Of a stretch of 40,753 nucleotides of DNA, positions 9,018 through 18,571 are shown piece by piece. The translations under genes and the position numbers were made by a program. Every line of letters starts with the position of its first letter. Positions within the stretch are counted from its first letter, which is position 1. Under the pieces are notes generated by a model. That model saw only the letters and a list, made by a program, of their open reading frames with translations. It searched no databases and was not told the DNA's origin. This DNA comes from Candidatus Woesearchaeota archaeon (lineage in GTDB: Archaea; Nanobdellota; Nanobdellia; SCGC-AAA011-G17; GW2011-AR20), in the NCBI GenBank assembly GCA_018303005.1, contig JAGVYY010000016.1:1-40753 (forward strand), read 5' to 3'.

Positions 9018-10298
9018 ATGGAGAAAAAGGTAAAAGAACTTAAAAAATCAATTCAACCTGAGATAAACATCGGTCTCGTTGGACATTATTAAACTATAGT
9101 TTAATAAACCAAAGACGTTGACCATGGAAAAACAACAGTGACTCAATCACTTTCAGGTCGTTGGACTGATACACATTCTGAGGAGATTAAGAGAGGAATC
9201 ACAATAAGATTAGGATATGCTGATGCAGATTTTTATTATTGTGAAAAATGCAAAGAATATGGTGTTAAGGAAAAATGCTCAAAATGCAATGGCAAAACTA
9301 AATTTTTAAGAAAAGTTTCTTTTATCGATGCACCGGGACATGAAACTTTAATGGCTGTAATGCTTTCAGGAGCTGCTATTATGGATGGCGCTTTGTTATT
9401 AGTAGCTGCCAATGAGGAATGCCCGCAACCACAAACAAGGGAGCATTTAACAGCATTAAGCATTATTGGCGTTAAGAGCATAGTTGTTGTCCAGAACAAA
9501 ATAGATTTGGTAACTAAAGAGCAGGCTGTTGAAAATTATAAACAGATAAAGAAATTTTTAAAGGGAACGATAGCAGAAGATGCTCCTATAATTCCTATTT
9601 CAGCCCAGCACAACATCAATATAGATAAGATCATAGAAGCTGTTGAGGATGTAATTAAGACTCCTAAAAGGAATGATATGTTAGATCCTTTAATGTTTCT
9701 AGCCAGAAGCTTTGACATAAACAAGCCAGGAACTGATGTTGATTCATTGGTTGGTGGTGTTCTTGGAGGCTCTTTAAAACAAGGAAAGCTTAAAATTGAT
9801 GATGTTATAGAAATAAAGCCTGGATTGAAGACAGAAAAAGAAGGCAAGATATTATGGATTCCTGTTGTGACAAAGATAATTGGACTAAAGACAGGAGGGG
9901 AGTCTATAACTGAAGTGCATCCTGGAGGATCTATTGGTGTTCTTACTGAACTAGATCCGAGCATAGTAAAATCAGATAATTTAGCTGGAGAAGTTACAGG
10001 CCTGAAAGACAAATTACCTGCTATATGGCATGAGTTTTTTCTAAGTCCGAATCTGCTTGAAAGAATAGTTGGTGCCAAGGATAACTTAGTTGTAGAACCA
10101 ATAAAGATTAATGAAAATCTTATGCTGAATGTTAACTCTTCAGCTACTGTTGGGATAGTTACAACAGCAAAAAAAGACCTGATACATGTCAAACTAAAGA
10201 TTCCTGTCTGCTGTAATCAGGAAGATAGAGTAACAATATCTAGGATTGTTGGAGCGAGATGGAGATTAATTGGATATGGAAGTATTGTAAAGAAATAG
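9018..10298 (+). CDS. eif2g: Translation initiation factor aIF2 gamma subunit, interrupted gene: exons 9018-9084 and 9115-10298
   Basis: Exon 1 MEKKVKELKKSIQPEINIGLVGH; exon 2 VDHGKTTVTQSLSGRWTDTHSEEIKRGITIRLGYADADFYYCEKC...DAPGHE...NKID. Joined length 1251 nt (416 aa + stop). ORF track starts at 9138 only because of in-frame stops. Confidence 0.93.
9085..9114 (+). other. Predicted 30-nt bulge-helix-bulge pre-mRNA intron in aIF2-gamma
   Basis: Contains in-frame TAA (9090-9092) and a 22-nt perfect palindrome (9086-9107). BHB: outer helix GGUC/GACC and CG/CG, bulge ACA (9083-9085), central UUGG/CCAA (9079-9082/9109-9112), bulge AGA (9113-9115), inner 9-bp stem with UAUA loop. Cutting after nt 2 of each bulge gives GGA CAC GUU GAC CAU GGA AAA. 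Confidence 0.85.
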
Positions 10299-10313
10299 TA
10301 ATCTTGTTTTGAT

Positions 10314-10669
10314 ATGGTGGAAAAAACAATAAGAGTTGGAGATTATCAATTTAAAGAAGATAATATTTGTTACATAAACCAATTTATAGATATAAGAGTC
10401 TTGTCTCATTTGGAAATGAGCATGAGACAAAAGAATGTAGATGAGCCAAAGCTTGTTGTTATAAACACCATGGTGGTGGAGCAGGTTCTCTTTTTGATGT
10501 CGTATTAGAAAGTTTTTATGAAAGGTATTTTATCATTACTTTATGGGATAAATACAATAGAGACATAGGTTTTCCACCAGAGATAGCAAAGAAAGAAGGG
10601 TTTATAGATAAGGTTATAGAAGTTCCTTATGAGTTAGAATTGCTAATTAATACTGAGCAATCAAGATGA
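10314..10669 (+). pseudogene. Hypothetical protein with a single frame break near 10470
   Basis: Frame 1 MVEKTIRVGDYQFKEDNICYINQF...EPKLVVINT then TMVVEQVLFLMSY*; shifted frame continues HGGGAGSLFDVVLESFYERYFITLWDKYNRDIGFPPEIAKKEGFIDKVIEVPYELELLINTEQSR*. Confidence 0.55.
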
Positions 10670-10781
10670 CTAAAAAGAGTTTAATAGTAAAATAAGAGTG
10701 TTGTCTTTTTACAAACCTTATTTTTAAACCTATACATAAAACTGTAACTAATCTTATAATAAGGTATTTGTTCTAGATTAT

Positions 10782-11996
10782 ATGAAATTTGCTCATCTAG
10801 CAGACATACATATTGGAGGATGGCAGGATCAAAAGCTGAGGAAACTGAATCTAAATGCCTTTGACAAGGCGATAAATATATGTATCAATGAAAGTACTGC
10901 GTTTATCTTAATTGCTGGTGACTTTTTCAATACTGCCCTGCCAAGCATAGATTCCTTAAAAGATGTGGCAAGAATCCTTAGGAAAGTAAAGGAAAAAAAC
11001 ATCAGCTTGTATCTTGTTCCAGGAAGCCATGATTTCTCACCAAGCGGAAAATCAATGATAGATGTGCTTGAAAAGGCAGGTCTATTAAAGAATGTCATGA
11101 AAATAAAAGATAATAAATTACTGTTTACAGAAGACAAGACAGGAACCAAAATTACAGGAATACTTGGATTAAGAACAGGTCTGGAAAAAGAATATTTTAA
11201 GACCTTAAATTTTAAGGATATTGAAGAAGAGGAAGGATTCAAGATATTTATATTCCATACATCTATAGAGGAATATAAACCAAAAGACCTTGGTGATATT
11301 AACAGCCTGTCGCTGGATTTATTTCCCAAAAATTTTGATTATTATGCTGGCGGCCATGTCCATTATCTGCTTGATGTTAAACATGACAGAGGTCATCTGG
11401 CTTATCCTGGTCCATTATTTCCAAACAATTTCAAGGAATTAGAGGAACTAAAAAAAGGATGTTTCAACCTTATTGAAACCAAAGATGATATGAATATTAT
11501 TGTTAAAAAAATACCCATAAAACTTAAAGAGATTGATAGTTATTTTTTTGACGCGAATGGTAGGAGTCCTCTTCAGATTGAAAATGAAATTCTTAATGCT
11601 GTAAAGAACTTTAAAGATAAGATAGTAATGATAAGAATTGAAGGGATACTAGAGACTGGAAAGCCCACTGATATAAATTTCAAGAATATTTTTGATAATT
11701 TCAAAGAGGCATATGTTGTTTTGAAGAATACCAACAAACTAGTCTCTAAGAGCTTTGATAATATCAGGATTGATGAAAGCATTGAGCTTACAGAAAGCAG
11801 GATAATAGAAGAGCATGTAAAGAGCATTGAATTAAAAAATCCTGAAGTTTACAATTCAATTATAAAGAGCCTTTTGCTTTTTCTGGATTCTGAAAAAGAA
11901 GAAGGTGAGAAATCTATGGATTTTGAAAGAAGAATTATGGATGAAACTTTAAAATCTCTGGGTATTGAAAATCTGTTTAAGAATGATAATCAATAA
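10782..11996 (+). CDS. mre11: DNA double-strand break repair nuclease Mre11
   Basis: MKFAHLADIHIGGWQD, AGDFFN, VPGSHD, GGHVHY phosphoesterase motifs; followed by rad50. Confidence 0.93.
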   Translation: MKFAHLADIHIGGWQDQKLRKLNLNAFDKAINICINESTAFILIAGDFFNTALPSIDSLKDVARILRKVKEKNISLYLVPGSHDFSPSGKSMIDVLEKAGLLKNVMKIKDNKLLFTEDKTGTKITGILGLRTGLEKEYFKTLNFKDIEEEEGFKIFIFHTSIEEYKPKDLGDINSLSLDLFPKNFDYYAGGHVHYLLDVKHDRGHLAYPGPLFPNNFKELEELKKGCFNLIETKDDMNIIVKKIPIKLKEIDSYFFDANGRSPLQIENEILNAVKNFKDKIVMIRIEGILETGKPTDINFKNIFDNFKEAYVVLKNTNKLVSKSFDNIRIDESIELTESRIIEEHVKSIELKNPEVYNSIIKSLLLFLDSEKEEGEKSMDFERRIMDETLKSLGIENLFKNDNQ

Positions 11997-14040
11997 GATA
12001 AGACTAGAAAATATAAGAAGTTATACTGATGAGCAGATAGATTTCCCCGAAGGTATTGTGTTGCTGTCTGGAGATGTTGGATCCGGTAAGAGCACAATAC
12101 TGCTGGCCATAGAGTTTGCCTTGTTCGGCTTATTGAAAGGTGATCTGACAGGAGCAACGCTTCTTAGAAACGGCACTAACAAAGGATCAGTAGAATTACA
12201 CCTAAAATTTGATAATAACAGAGTAATAATCAAAAGAACATTAAAGAGGAGCAGCGGTTCTATCTCTCAGGATTCGGGATCATTTACGATAAATGATGAA
12301 ACAAGGCAGTTGTCTCCGGTTGAAATAAAACAGAATGTCCTGAACATGATAAACTATCCTAAGGAATTTCTTACACAAACAAAATCCTTAATTTACAGAT
12401 ATACTGTTTACACACCTCAGGAGGAAATGAAGAATATCCTGCTAGGCTTCAGTGATTTAAGGCTTGACATATTAAGAAAAATCTTCGGGATTGACAAATA
12501 CAAAAGGATAAAAGAAAATTCAAAGATATTCCTGTCCAAGCTGAAAGAGAGGAGGAATGAATTATTGGCAAAAGTTGAAGATCTTGGAAAGGAAAACGAT
12601 GAAAAAAAAGAAGCAGAAAAAAAACTGATCAAACTTGAAAATGATAAAAATCTAGTTGTTGAAGATGCTAAAGAATTAAAAATAAATATCATTTCTCTGA
12701 AAAAAGAGATAGAAGACAAAGAAGAGCTGTCTAACAAGATCAAGGAATTGAAAAATAGCCTTAACATCCTTGATCTGAGGATAGAAAATGAGAATTCAAG
12801 ACTAAAGAGGATTGGAGAAAGTAGAGAAAGCTTAATCTCTGAAATAGAGAATTTAAGAAAAGATATATCTTTTGATGAATCCGGGTTTAAAGAGCTTGAA
12901 ACTAAGATAAATGAAAAAGAAACTGAATCAAGGTCGCTGGAAGGAACTATCAGAGACATCCTCAACAGGCTTCAAGACATAAGAACAAGAAAAGTTTCAT
13001 CCCAGTCAATAATAAAGAAAGTGGCTGAATTAAATGTTTGCCCTTTATGCAAACAAAAAGTAAGCCATGACCATAAATCATTAATAAGCTCTGAAGAAAA
13101 TGATAAGATAAAAAATCTGGAAAATGAGTTCAATGATTTAAGCTCAAGAAATACCATTCTCAATAAAGAATATGAAAAAAACAAAGAGGCATTAAATTAC
13201 CTGAGAGAGTTAAAAAATAAGGTTGATATCATCAACTTGAAAAAATTCAACATTGATAATATGAACAAAAAAATTTCTGCTTTTGACAGAGAATCTGAGG
13301 GCATAATAAAAAATATTTCTGATCTTGACAATAAAAGGAAAAAAATAACTGATGAGATTAAAGAAATCCCGGTTTACAACATTGACATTATAAAGAAAAA
13401 TCTTGAAGGTATGACAGCAAAGGAAAGAAACCTTGAGATCGGCATCGCTAGGACAGAAAAAGAGATTGAATCTAGCCTATCAGAGCTAAACAGACTGAAT
13501 AATTCTATCAGCAGAAAAACAAAAATAAAGAATAATATTGATAAGATAGAAGAGATTCTCCATCTGACAAATGAGTATTTTCTCAGCCTTGTGGATGTTA
13601 TGGAAAAAAACATAATGGCAAAGATATATGATGATTTCAATTCCTTGTTCCAGAAATGGTTCAATGTTCTGATGAATGAAGAGAACATTAGCGTTGCATT
13701 GGAGAATGATTTTACACCTGTTATTGAGCAGAACGGTTACCATATTCAGTATGATGATTTGTCTGGTGGCGAGAAAACAGCAGCTGCACTTGCATACAGA
13801 TTAGCTTTAAACCAGGTTATCAACAATATTGTTTCTACCATCAAGACAAAAGATATTATTATCCTGGACGAGCCTACAGATGGATTCTCTGAAGAGCAGA
13901 TAGACAGAATAAGAGATGTCCTAAATGAACTGAATATGAAACAGATAATAATTGTGAGCCATGAACCAAAGATAGAAACTTTTGTAGATACTGTAATAAG
14001 ACTGCAGAAGAATGAACATGTTACAAAGATTATATCATAA
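11965..14040 (+). CDS. rad50: DNA double-strand break repair ATPase Rad50 (start probably at MIINKIRLENIRSY, ~11983)
   Basis: Walker A SGDVGSGKST, zinc hook CPLC, coiled coils, signature LSGGEKTAAALAYRLAL, Walker B IIILDEPTDG. Confidence 0.95.
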   Translation: MKICLRMIINKIRLENIRSYTDEQIDFPEGIVLLSGDVGSGKSTILLAIEFALFGLLKGDLTGATLLRNGTNKGSVELHLKFDNNRVIIKRTLKRSSGSISQDSGSFTINDETRQLSPVEIKQNVLNMINYPKEFLTQTKSLIYRYTVYTPQEEMKNILLGFSDLRLDILRKIFGIDKYKRIKENSKIFLSKLKERRNELLAKVEDLGKENDEKKEAEKKLIKLENDKNLVVEDAKELKINIISLKKEIEDKEELSNKIKELKNSLNILDLRIENENSRLKRIGESRESLISEIENLRKDISFDESGFKELETKINEKETESRSLEGTIRDILNRLQDIRTRKVSSQSIIKKVAELNVCPLCKQKVSHDHKSLISSEENDKIKNLENEFNDLSSRNTILNKEYEKNKEALNYLRELKNKVDIINLKKFNIDNMNKKISAFDRESEGIIKNISDLDNKRKKITDEIKEIPVYNIDIIKKNLEGMTAKERNLEIGIARTEKEIESSLSELNRLNNSISRKTKIKNNIDKIEEILHLTNEYFLSLVDVMEKNIMAKIYDDFNSLFQKWFNVLMNEENISVALENDFTPVIEQNGYHIQYDDLSGGEKTAAALAYRLALNQVINNIVSTIKTKDIIILDEPTDGFSEEQIDRIRDVLNELNMKQIIIVSHEPKIETFVDTVIRLQKNEHVTKIIS

Positions 14041-14072
14041 AGATTTATAAATTACAGGTCTATACTAGCCTT

Positions 14073-14555
14073 ATGGGAAAAAGAGGCCAGGCATCTAGTG
14101 AATATTTAGGGATAATAATCATTGTCTTAATAATTCTTGTGCCTGTCCTGATTTTATATATGAGATACTCTGGCGAGACCAATGATGCAGTAGCAAGCTC
14201 AAAAATTGACAGTGTAACAAATGAAATATCAAAGGCCTCCAACCAGGTTTTCGTTTATGGTGAAGGAACACAGAATACTGTAACTGTTGATTTCCCAAGC
14301 GGAATAAACAGCATAATTATGGGTGGAGCTACTTATACAGGAGTTACACCTGCTATATTAAGCGGACCAAATGAGATAGTTTTTGTGCTAAAAAATTCAA
14401 AAAATAAAATATACGAGATAGTGAAGGTTGTTGACTCAAAATTTTTGTTGAAAAAGATTGATACTGTCCCCCGAGGCAGGACAAAACTGGTGGTAAGGGC
14501 CTGCGCAGGACAAAAAGTTGAGATCTGTATTAATAGCTGCACTGGAACATGCTAA
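14073..14555 (+). CDS. Class III signal peptide pilin-like protein
   Basis: MGKRGQASSEYLGIIIIVLIILVPVLILYMRY: QxSxEY motif plus hydrophobic helix; Cys-rich C-terminus. Confidence 0.8.
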   Translation: MGKRGQASSEYLGIIIIVLIILVPVLILYMRYSGETNDAVASSKIDSVTNEISKASNQVFVYGEGTQNTVTVDFPSGINSIIMGGATYTGVTPAILSGPNEIVFVLKNSKNKIYEIVKVVDSKFLLKKIDTVPRGRTKLVVRACAGQKVEICINSCTGTC

Positions 14556-14986
14556 AGAACAAGGTAGCACAATCATCGCTGGAGTTTATGATACTTCTTG
14601 GAGTAGCTCTTGTTGTCTTAATTATTTTCACAATAATAAACATAACATACCTGAACATAAGTCTAAGAGAAAGAGAGATTACAAATGCACAAGACCTGGC
14701 AAAGCTTATCAAAAATGAGCTTAATCTTGCCTCCAGGGTTGAATCGGGATATATAAGAAAGGTAACCCTACCTGTTAAGCTGGATAAAAAGAATTATGGT
14801 ATTAATATCGGAAGCAGAGAAGTCTTTGTTTATTTTGAAAGTGGTGATACTCAAGGCTTTTCTGAAAGCCTTGCAACTAACGTTGTAGGATTTAATTCTG
14901 GAATTATAACCAGCAGCAACAAGGTCCTCACAATAAGGAAATGCTCTGATTCAAGCGAGAGTGTTAAAGTTAACGCTCTTTGCTGA
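14549..14986 (+). CDS. Class III signal peptide pilin-like protein
   Basis: MLKNKVAQSSLEFMILLGVALVVLIIFTIINITY; overlaps the preceding pilin-like gene. Confidence 0.75.
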   Translation: MLKNKVAQSSLEFMILLGVALVVLIIFTIINITYLNISLREREITNAQDLAKLIKNELNLASRVESGYIRKVTLPVKLDKKNYGINIGSREVFVYFESGDTQGFSESLATNVVGFNSGIITSSNKVLTIRKCSDSSESVKVNALC

Positions 14987-15089
14987 TTTAAATTTTTTAT
15001 TAACTGACAACAAACAGTTCCAGAAAAAGGCGTTATCACAAAGTCGCAGATAGTTATGTTTATAAATTATTTTTATATTATATATTTAA

Positions 15090-15215
15090 CCGGTGGTAGC
15101 TCAATGGCGGAGCAGGCGGCTGTAGATAAATTCACTATCTGATGTGGAATTTTCTAAAGATGAAAGATAGTCAGCTGGTACCGCAAGGCTGGGGGTTCAA
15201 ATCCCTCTCACCGGA
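15090..15215 (+). tRNA. tRNA-Tyr (GUA) with intron ~15126-15179 (54 nt) at position 37/38
   Basis: Acceptor CCGGUGG/UCACCGG, D-arm GCUC/GAGC, anticodon loop CUGUAG|A (GUA), anticodon stem GGCGG/CCGCA with G27-A43 mismatch, T-arm GGGGGUUCAAAUCCCUC, discriminator A. Confidence 0.9.
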
Positions 15216-15357
15216 TTTAGAATTATAATACAGAAAAATATATTACTAAAACAGAAATTTTTCCGACGTAAAATTCTGAAAGAAATTAACAAAAAATAGA
15301 AACATTTTTAAATAGAAAATCATTCTATAATACAAATTAAATATCTAATCAAAACAA

Positions 15358-15876
15358 ATGAATGATCATTTACAATCAAGCGTAAAAGATACATTGTCTG
15401 TTATCTCACCTTTTAAGTTTATAAACAGTGAAGAAAAAACAGATAAAAAATTATTAGTGAATATATCTGATAAGTATAATTATTCTACTATAGGGTACTA
15501 TGTTTCATTATTGGGAGAAGCAAGAGGCTTAAAAGTTATTCCATCGAGTGATGATATCCTTGCTCTTAACAACAAGAACCTTTTCTTCCATAGGATGAAG
15601 AAAAATGGATTCAGGGTAGACACAATAGATGACGAAAACAAAATAGAAAAGATAAACATAATATTCGGCAGAACATTATCCAAGGGCTTTAAGACTGTCG
15701 CGAGAAAGATATATTATGCTGTCTCGGTACCATTGCTGCAAGTAAAAATAAACAAAGAAAAGAACATTATAGATTCTATAAAGTTTATAGAAGTAAAAGA
15801 TCTTACAGATGATGAAAAATTGATATTTAATCGAGAGATAGAGAAAGATGAAGATATGCTGCTTGTACGATCCTAA
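15358..15876 (+). CDS. RimK-like ATP-grasp N-terminal (RLAN-like) domain protein
   Basis: ISDKYNYSTIGYYVSLLGEARGLKVIPSSDDILAL; immediately precedes and overlaps the ATP-grasp gene. Confidence 0.6.
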   Translation: MNDHLQSSVKDTLSVISPFKFINSEEKTDKKLLVNISDKYNYSTIGYYVSLLGEARGLKVIPSSDDILALNNKNLFFHRMKKNGFRVDTIDDENKIEKINIIFGRTLSKGFKTVARKIYYAVSVPLLQVKINKEKNIIDSIKFIEVKDLTDDEKLIFNREIEKDEDMLLVRS

Positions 15877-16708
15877 GTTTAGAGACGTTCCTTCTAACAA
15901 AAAAGCTCTGAATATATTTGCTGAAAAAGCAAAAAATTTGGGCCATGAATTTGAATTTATCACGAGAAAAAATATAAAAAAGATAAATGACTGTGATGCC
16001 CTTTTCATCAGAGTTACCACAAATCCGGGAGATTATACATTCACTGCTTCAAGAATAGCCAAAGAAAGTAGGATAAAAGTCATTGATGATCCTGACTCTA
16101 TAAGGAAATGCGCCAACAAGGTTTTTTTGTTTGAGTTATTCAGAAAGAATCATATCCCAATACCCAGAACAAAGATATTAAACAAAAGAACGCAAAGAAA
16201 AGGTGTTGAGAAATTTGGATATCCTTTTGTCATTAAACTACCTGATTCTTATGCATCAAAAGGCGTAAAAAAAATTGTCAGCTATAAGAGTTATCTAAAA
16301 TATTCCAGACAGATGTTCAGAAAATCTGCTTTAATTATCTTACAGGAATTTATGCCTACCAAATTTGACTGGAGAATTGGTGTCCTTGACAGGAAGGTTA
16401 TCTATGTATGCAAGTATTATATGGCCAAAAATCATTGGAAAATTATAAAATATGGAGAGAGTTCAAAACCCAGGACAGGACATGCATTTGTGATCAAAAG
16501 AAAAGATATAAATCCGGAACTGAAATCAATTGCTGTGAAAGTCGCCAAGATTATAGGCAGAGGTTTGTATGGAATTGATATTAAAGAGTACAATGGTAAA
16601 TATTATGTTATAGAAGCCAATGATAATCCTAACATTGATGCTGGAGTTGAAGATCGAAAAGATAATGATATATATGAGAAAATAATAAAATTCTTAACAA
16701 GAAATTAA
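15848..16708 (+). CDS. RimK-like ATP-grasp ligase
   Basis: FGYPFVIKLPDSYASKGVKKI, ILQEFMPTKFDWRIGVLDRKVIYVCKYY, GLYGIDIKEYNGKYYVIEANDNPNIDAGVED. Confidence 0.82.
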   Translation: MKICCLYDPKFRDVPSNKKALNIFAEKAKNLGHEFEFITRKNIKKINDCDALFIRVTTNPGDYTFTASRIAKESRIKVIDDPDSIRKCANKVFLFELFRKNHIPIPRTKILNKRTQRKGVEKFGYPFVIKLPDSYASKGVKKIVSYKSYLKYSRQMFRKSALIILQEFMPTKFDWRIGVLDRKVIYVCKYYMAKNHWKIIKYGESSKPRTGHAFVIKRKDINPELKSIAVKVAKIIGRGLYGIDIKEYNGKYYVIEANDNPNIDAGVEDRKDNDIYEKIIKFLTRN

Positions 16709-16712
16709 TTCT

Positions 16713-17255
16713 TTAAGACAGGTCAATTACCTTGTCGCAAAACTGTGTCAATTTTGAGATTAGGGCTTTGTCTGTATCCTCATGGATGCCTATTATTACT
16801 CCGCTTAAGCTATGCAACCTTATCTTCCCTGTTAAAAAATGGAAGAATTTTATCAATTTGTTTATATCATTGTAAACACTTAATGTATCTAAGGAATCTA
16901 TATATATGAATTCATGATTCTCTTTCTTGAACAATGAGTCCAAGGCAACGGCAACGCCTGTCAGATCCTGCGGGCTCTCGATGAAAGAGCAATTTTCACC
17001 AATACAACTTCCTCTTAATTCTTTTGTTATACAATCTATGAAATAAAGATCGTTTAGGTTCATCCCTTTATCCTTTAGATTCTTGATCAATGTAGAATAA
17101 GGCTTGTTTATTGTAATATAGGTTCCTTTGCCTTTCTTTACCAAGAAATTTAATATTGTTGAGTTTATCTCATCATAGCTGTCAGATGGGACTATAGTCA
17201 GAACAATAAAATCATTCTGCAATTTCCTTAATTCTTCCTCTATTTTTATCGGCAT
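16713..17255 (-). CDS. KaiC/RecA-fold-like protein without an evident Walker A
   Basis: 180 aa; HEFIYIDSLDTLSVYND (Walker B-like) and GVIIGIHEDTDKALISKLTQFCDKVIDL pattern. Confidence 0.5.
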   Translation of the reverse strand: MPIKIEEELRKLQNDFIVLTIVPSDSYDEINSTILNFLVKKGKGTYITINKPYSTLIKNLKDKGMNLNDLYFIDCITKELRGSCIGENCSFIESPQDLTGVAVALDSLFKKENHEFIYIDSLDTLSVYNDINKLIKFFHFLTGKIRLHSLSGVIIGIHEDTDKALISKLTQFCDKVIDLS

Positions 17256-17302
17256 GTTATAATTAGGAAGTATTACTATATAAATTATGGTGCTCAGAGA
17301 TT

Positions 17303-17731
17303 TTACTGATCTTCTCCCCTTAATAAATTTCTAACTTTATCATATGATAAAGTATTTCTATAATCAGGGAATATCTTTACCATTAAGCATCCGGGAATCT
17401 GTTCACTAAAGATTACTTCAGAAATAAAGTCGTAGCCAATACTATTCTTTCTAAGAACTTCTAATCGTTGCATTAAAATATCATCAGTTAATGAGTCATA
17501 ATCTAGTTCTTTTATCATTGGTTGATGTTCATAACCTTTAGGAGAATTGGGTGAGTTAGATTTGAAATATTTTGGATTATAGAAAAATAAATTTTTTGAT
17601 AAAAACGTGCCGCCTTGACTTTTTAGTTTCCCAGGTATGTCAATGCTCTCAAACAGGATATTAAATACTCGCTCTGCTTCAACTTTTGTTTCAATATCTG
17701 TAAATCTATGAGTGTACATATTTATCTTCAA
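17303..17731 (-). CDS. Hypothetical protein
   Basis: 142-aa ORF filling the gap upstream of the KaiC-like gene; no family recognised. Confidence 0.5.
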   Translation of the reverse strand: MKINMYTHRFTDIETKVEAERVFNILFESIDIPGKLKSQGGTFLSKNLFFYNPKYFKSNSPNSPKGYEHQPMIKELDYDSLTDDILMQRLEVLRKNSIGYDFISEVIFSEQIPGCLMVKIFPDYRNTLSYDKVRNLLRGEDQ

Positions 17732-17754
17732 AATGGTAAATTTAATAAATCTTT

Positions 17755-18357
17755 TTATTCTTCGTCAGTAAAATCATCAATTTTCTCTTTCAGGTTCTTG
17801 TTCCTGTTCTTCAGATACTCTTTTGCGAATATATAAAATATCAAACCAAGACTTTTCTTGCCTTTATTGTTGCATGGAACAACTAAATCAATGTTATTTG
17901 ACTCATTATTTGTATCGCATAATGCTATGACTGGAACTCCAATCCTGATAGCATCTTTTATAGAATTTTTCTCACTCCACGGATCAACAACAAGGATTAA
18001 TTTTGTTTCAAAGAAGCTCTTAAGATTCTTGTTAGTTAATATACCTGGAGGATAACGTCCTGCAAATGCTCTGATACCTGTTGCTTTTGCAAATGCTTTC
18101 ACTGATTTCCATCCATTTTCTCTTTTGCAAACGACTATTATTTCATCTGGTGCATATTGATTCATGAGATTTATTGCCTGTCGCAGCCTATTATCTATAG
18201 ATTGTATATTTAACACACTTAATCCATCACTTCTTACTTTATATATGAACTGCTCCATATATTTTGTCCTGTACTTAGTCCCTATATGAATCCCTACTTT
18301 AAGGTATTCATCCAGCGGTACTAAAAATTGCTGTTCTTCTGTTGTTGTATTTACCAT
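17755..18357 (-). CDS. rps2: 30S ribosomal protein S2 (uS2)
   Basis: GIHIGTKYRTKYMEQFIYKVRSDGLSVLNIQSIDNRLRQAINL, GRYPPGILTNKNLKSFFETKLILVVDPWSEKNSIKDAIRIGVPVIALCDTN. Confidence 0.95.
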   Translation of the reverse strand: MVNTTTEEQQFLVPLDEYLKVGIHIGTKYRTKYMEQFIYKVRSDGLSVLNIQSIDNRLRQAINLMNQYAPDEIIVVCKRENGWKSVKAFAKATGIRAFAGRYPPGILTNKNLKSFFETKLILVVDPWSEKNSIKDAIRIGVPVIALCDTNNESNNIDLVVPCNNKGKKSLGLIFYIFAKEYLKNRNKNLKEKIDDFTDEE

Positions 18358-18571
18358 CAGTAACTAGAGAAAAAAAGGATTTATAAGAGTTTTGTTCATG
18401 TGAATATTTTCAAGGCAGCCATTACAAGTGTTTTATCTGAGATTATTCCATAAATCTAATTTGCTTTTTTTGTTTTTATAATTTTTTCACTATAACCAAT
18501 ATTATGAAAATTTATGTTTTTGAAAATTTTAAGATATGTTATAAAATAAAAAGAAAAAAGAAAAAAAGGCG

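Noticed and set aside
9236-10192. Minus-strand ORFs opposite aIF2-gamma
   Set aside because: Shadow ORFs of a clearly identified gene; the same applies to minus-strand ORFs under Mre11, Rad50, thrS, ABC genes and the TIM-barrel gene.
18390-18470. Minus-strand fragment YGIISDKTLVMAALKIFT* resembling the tail of a CBS-domain protein
   Set aside because: About 18 residues with an immediate upstream stop; too short to support as a gene or remnant.
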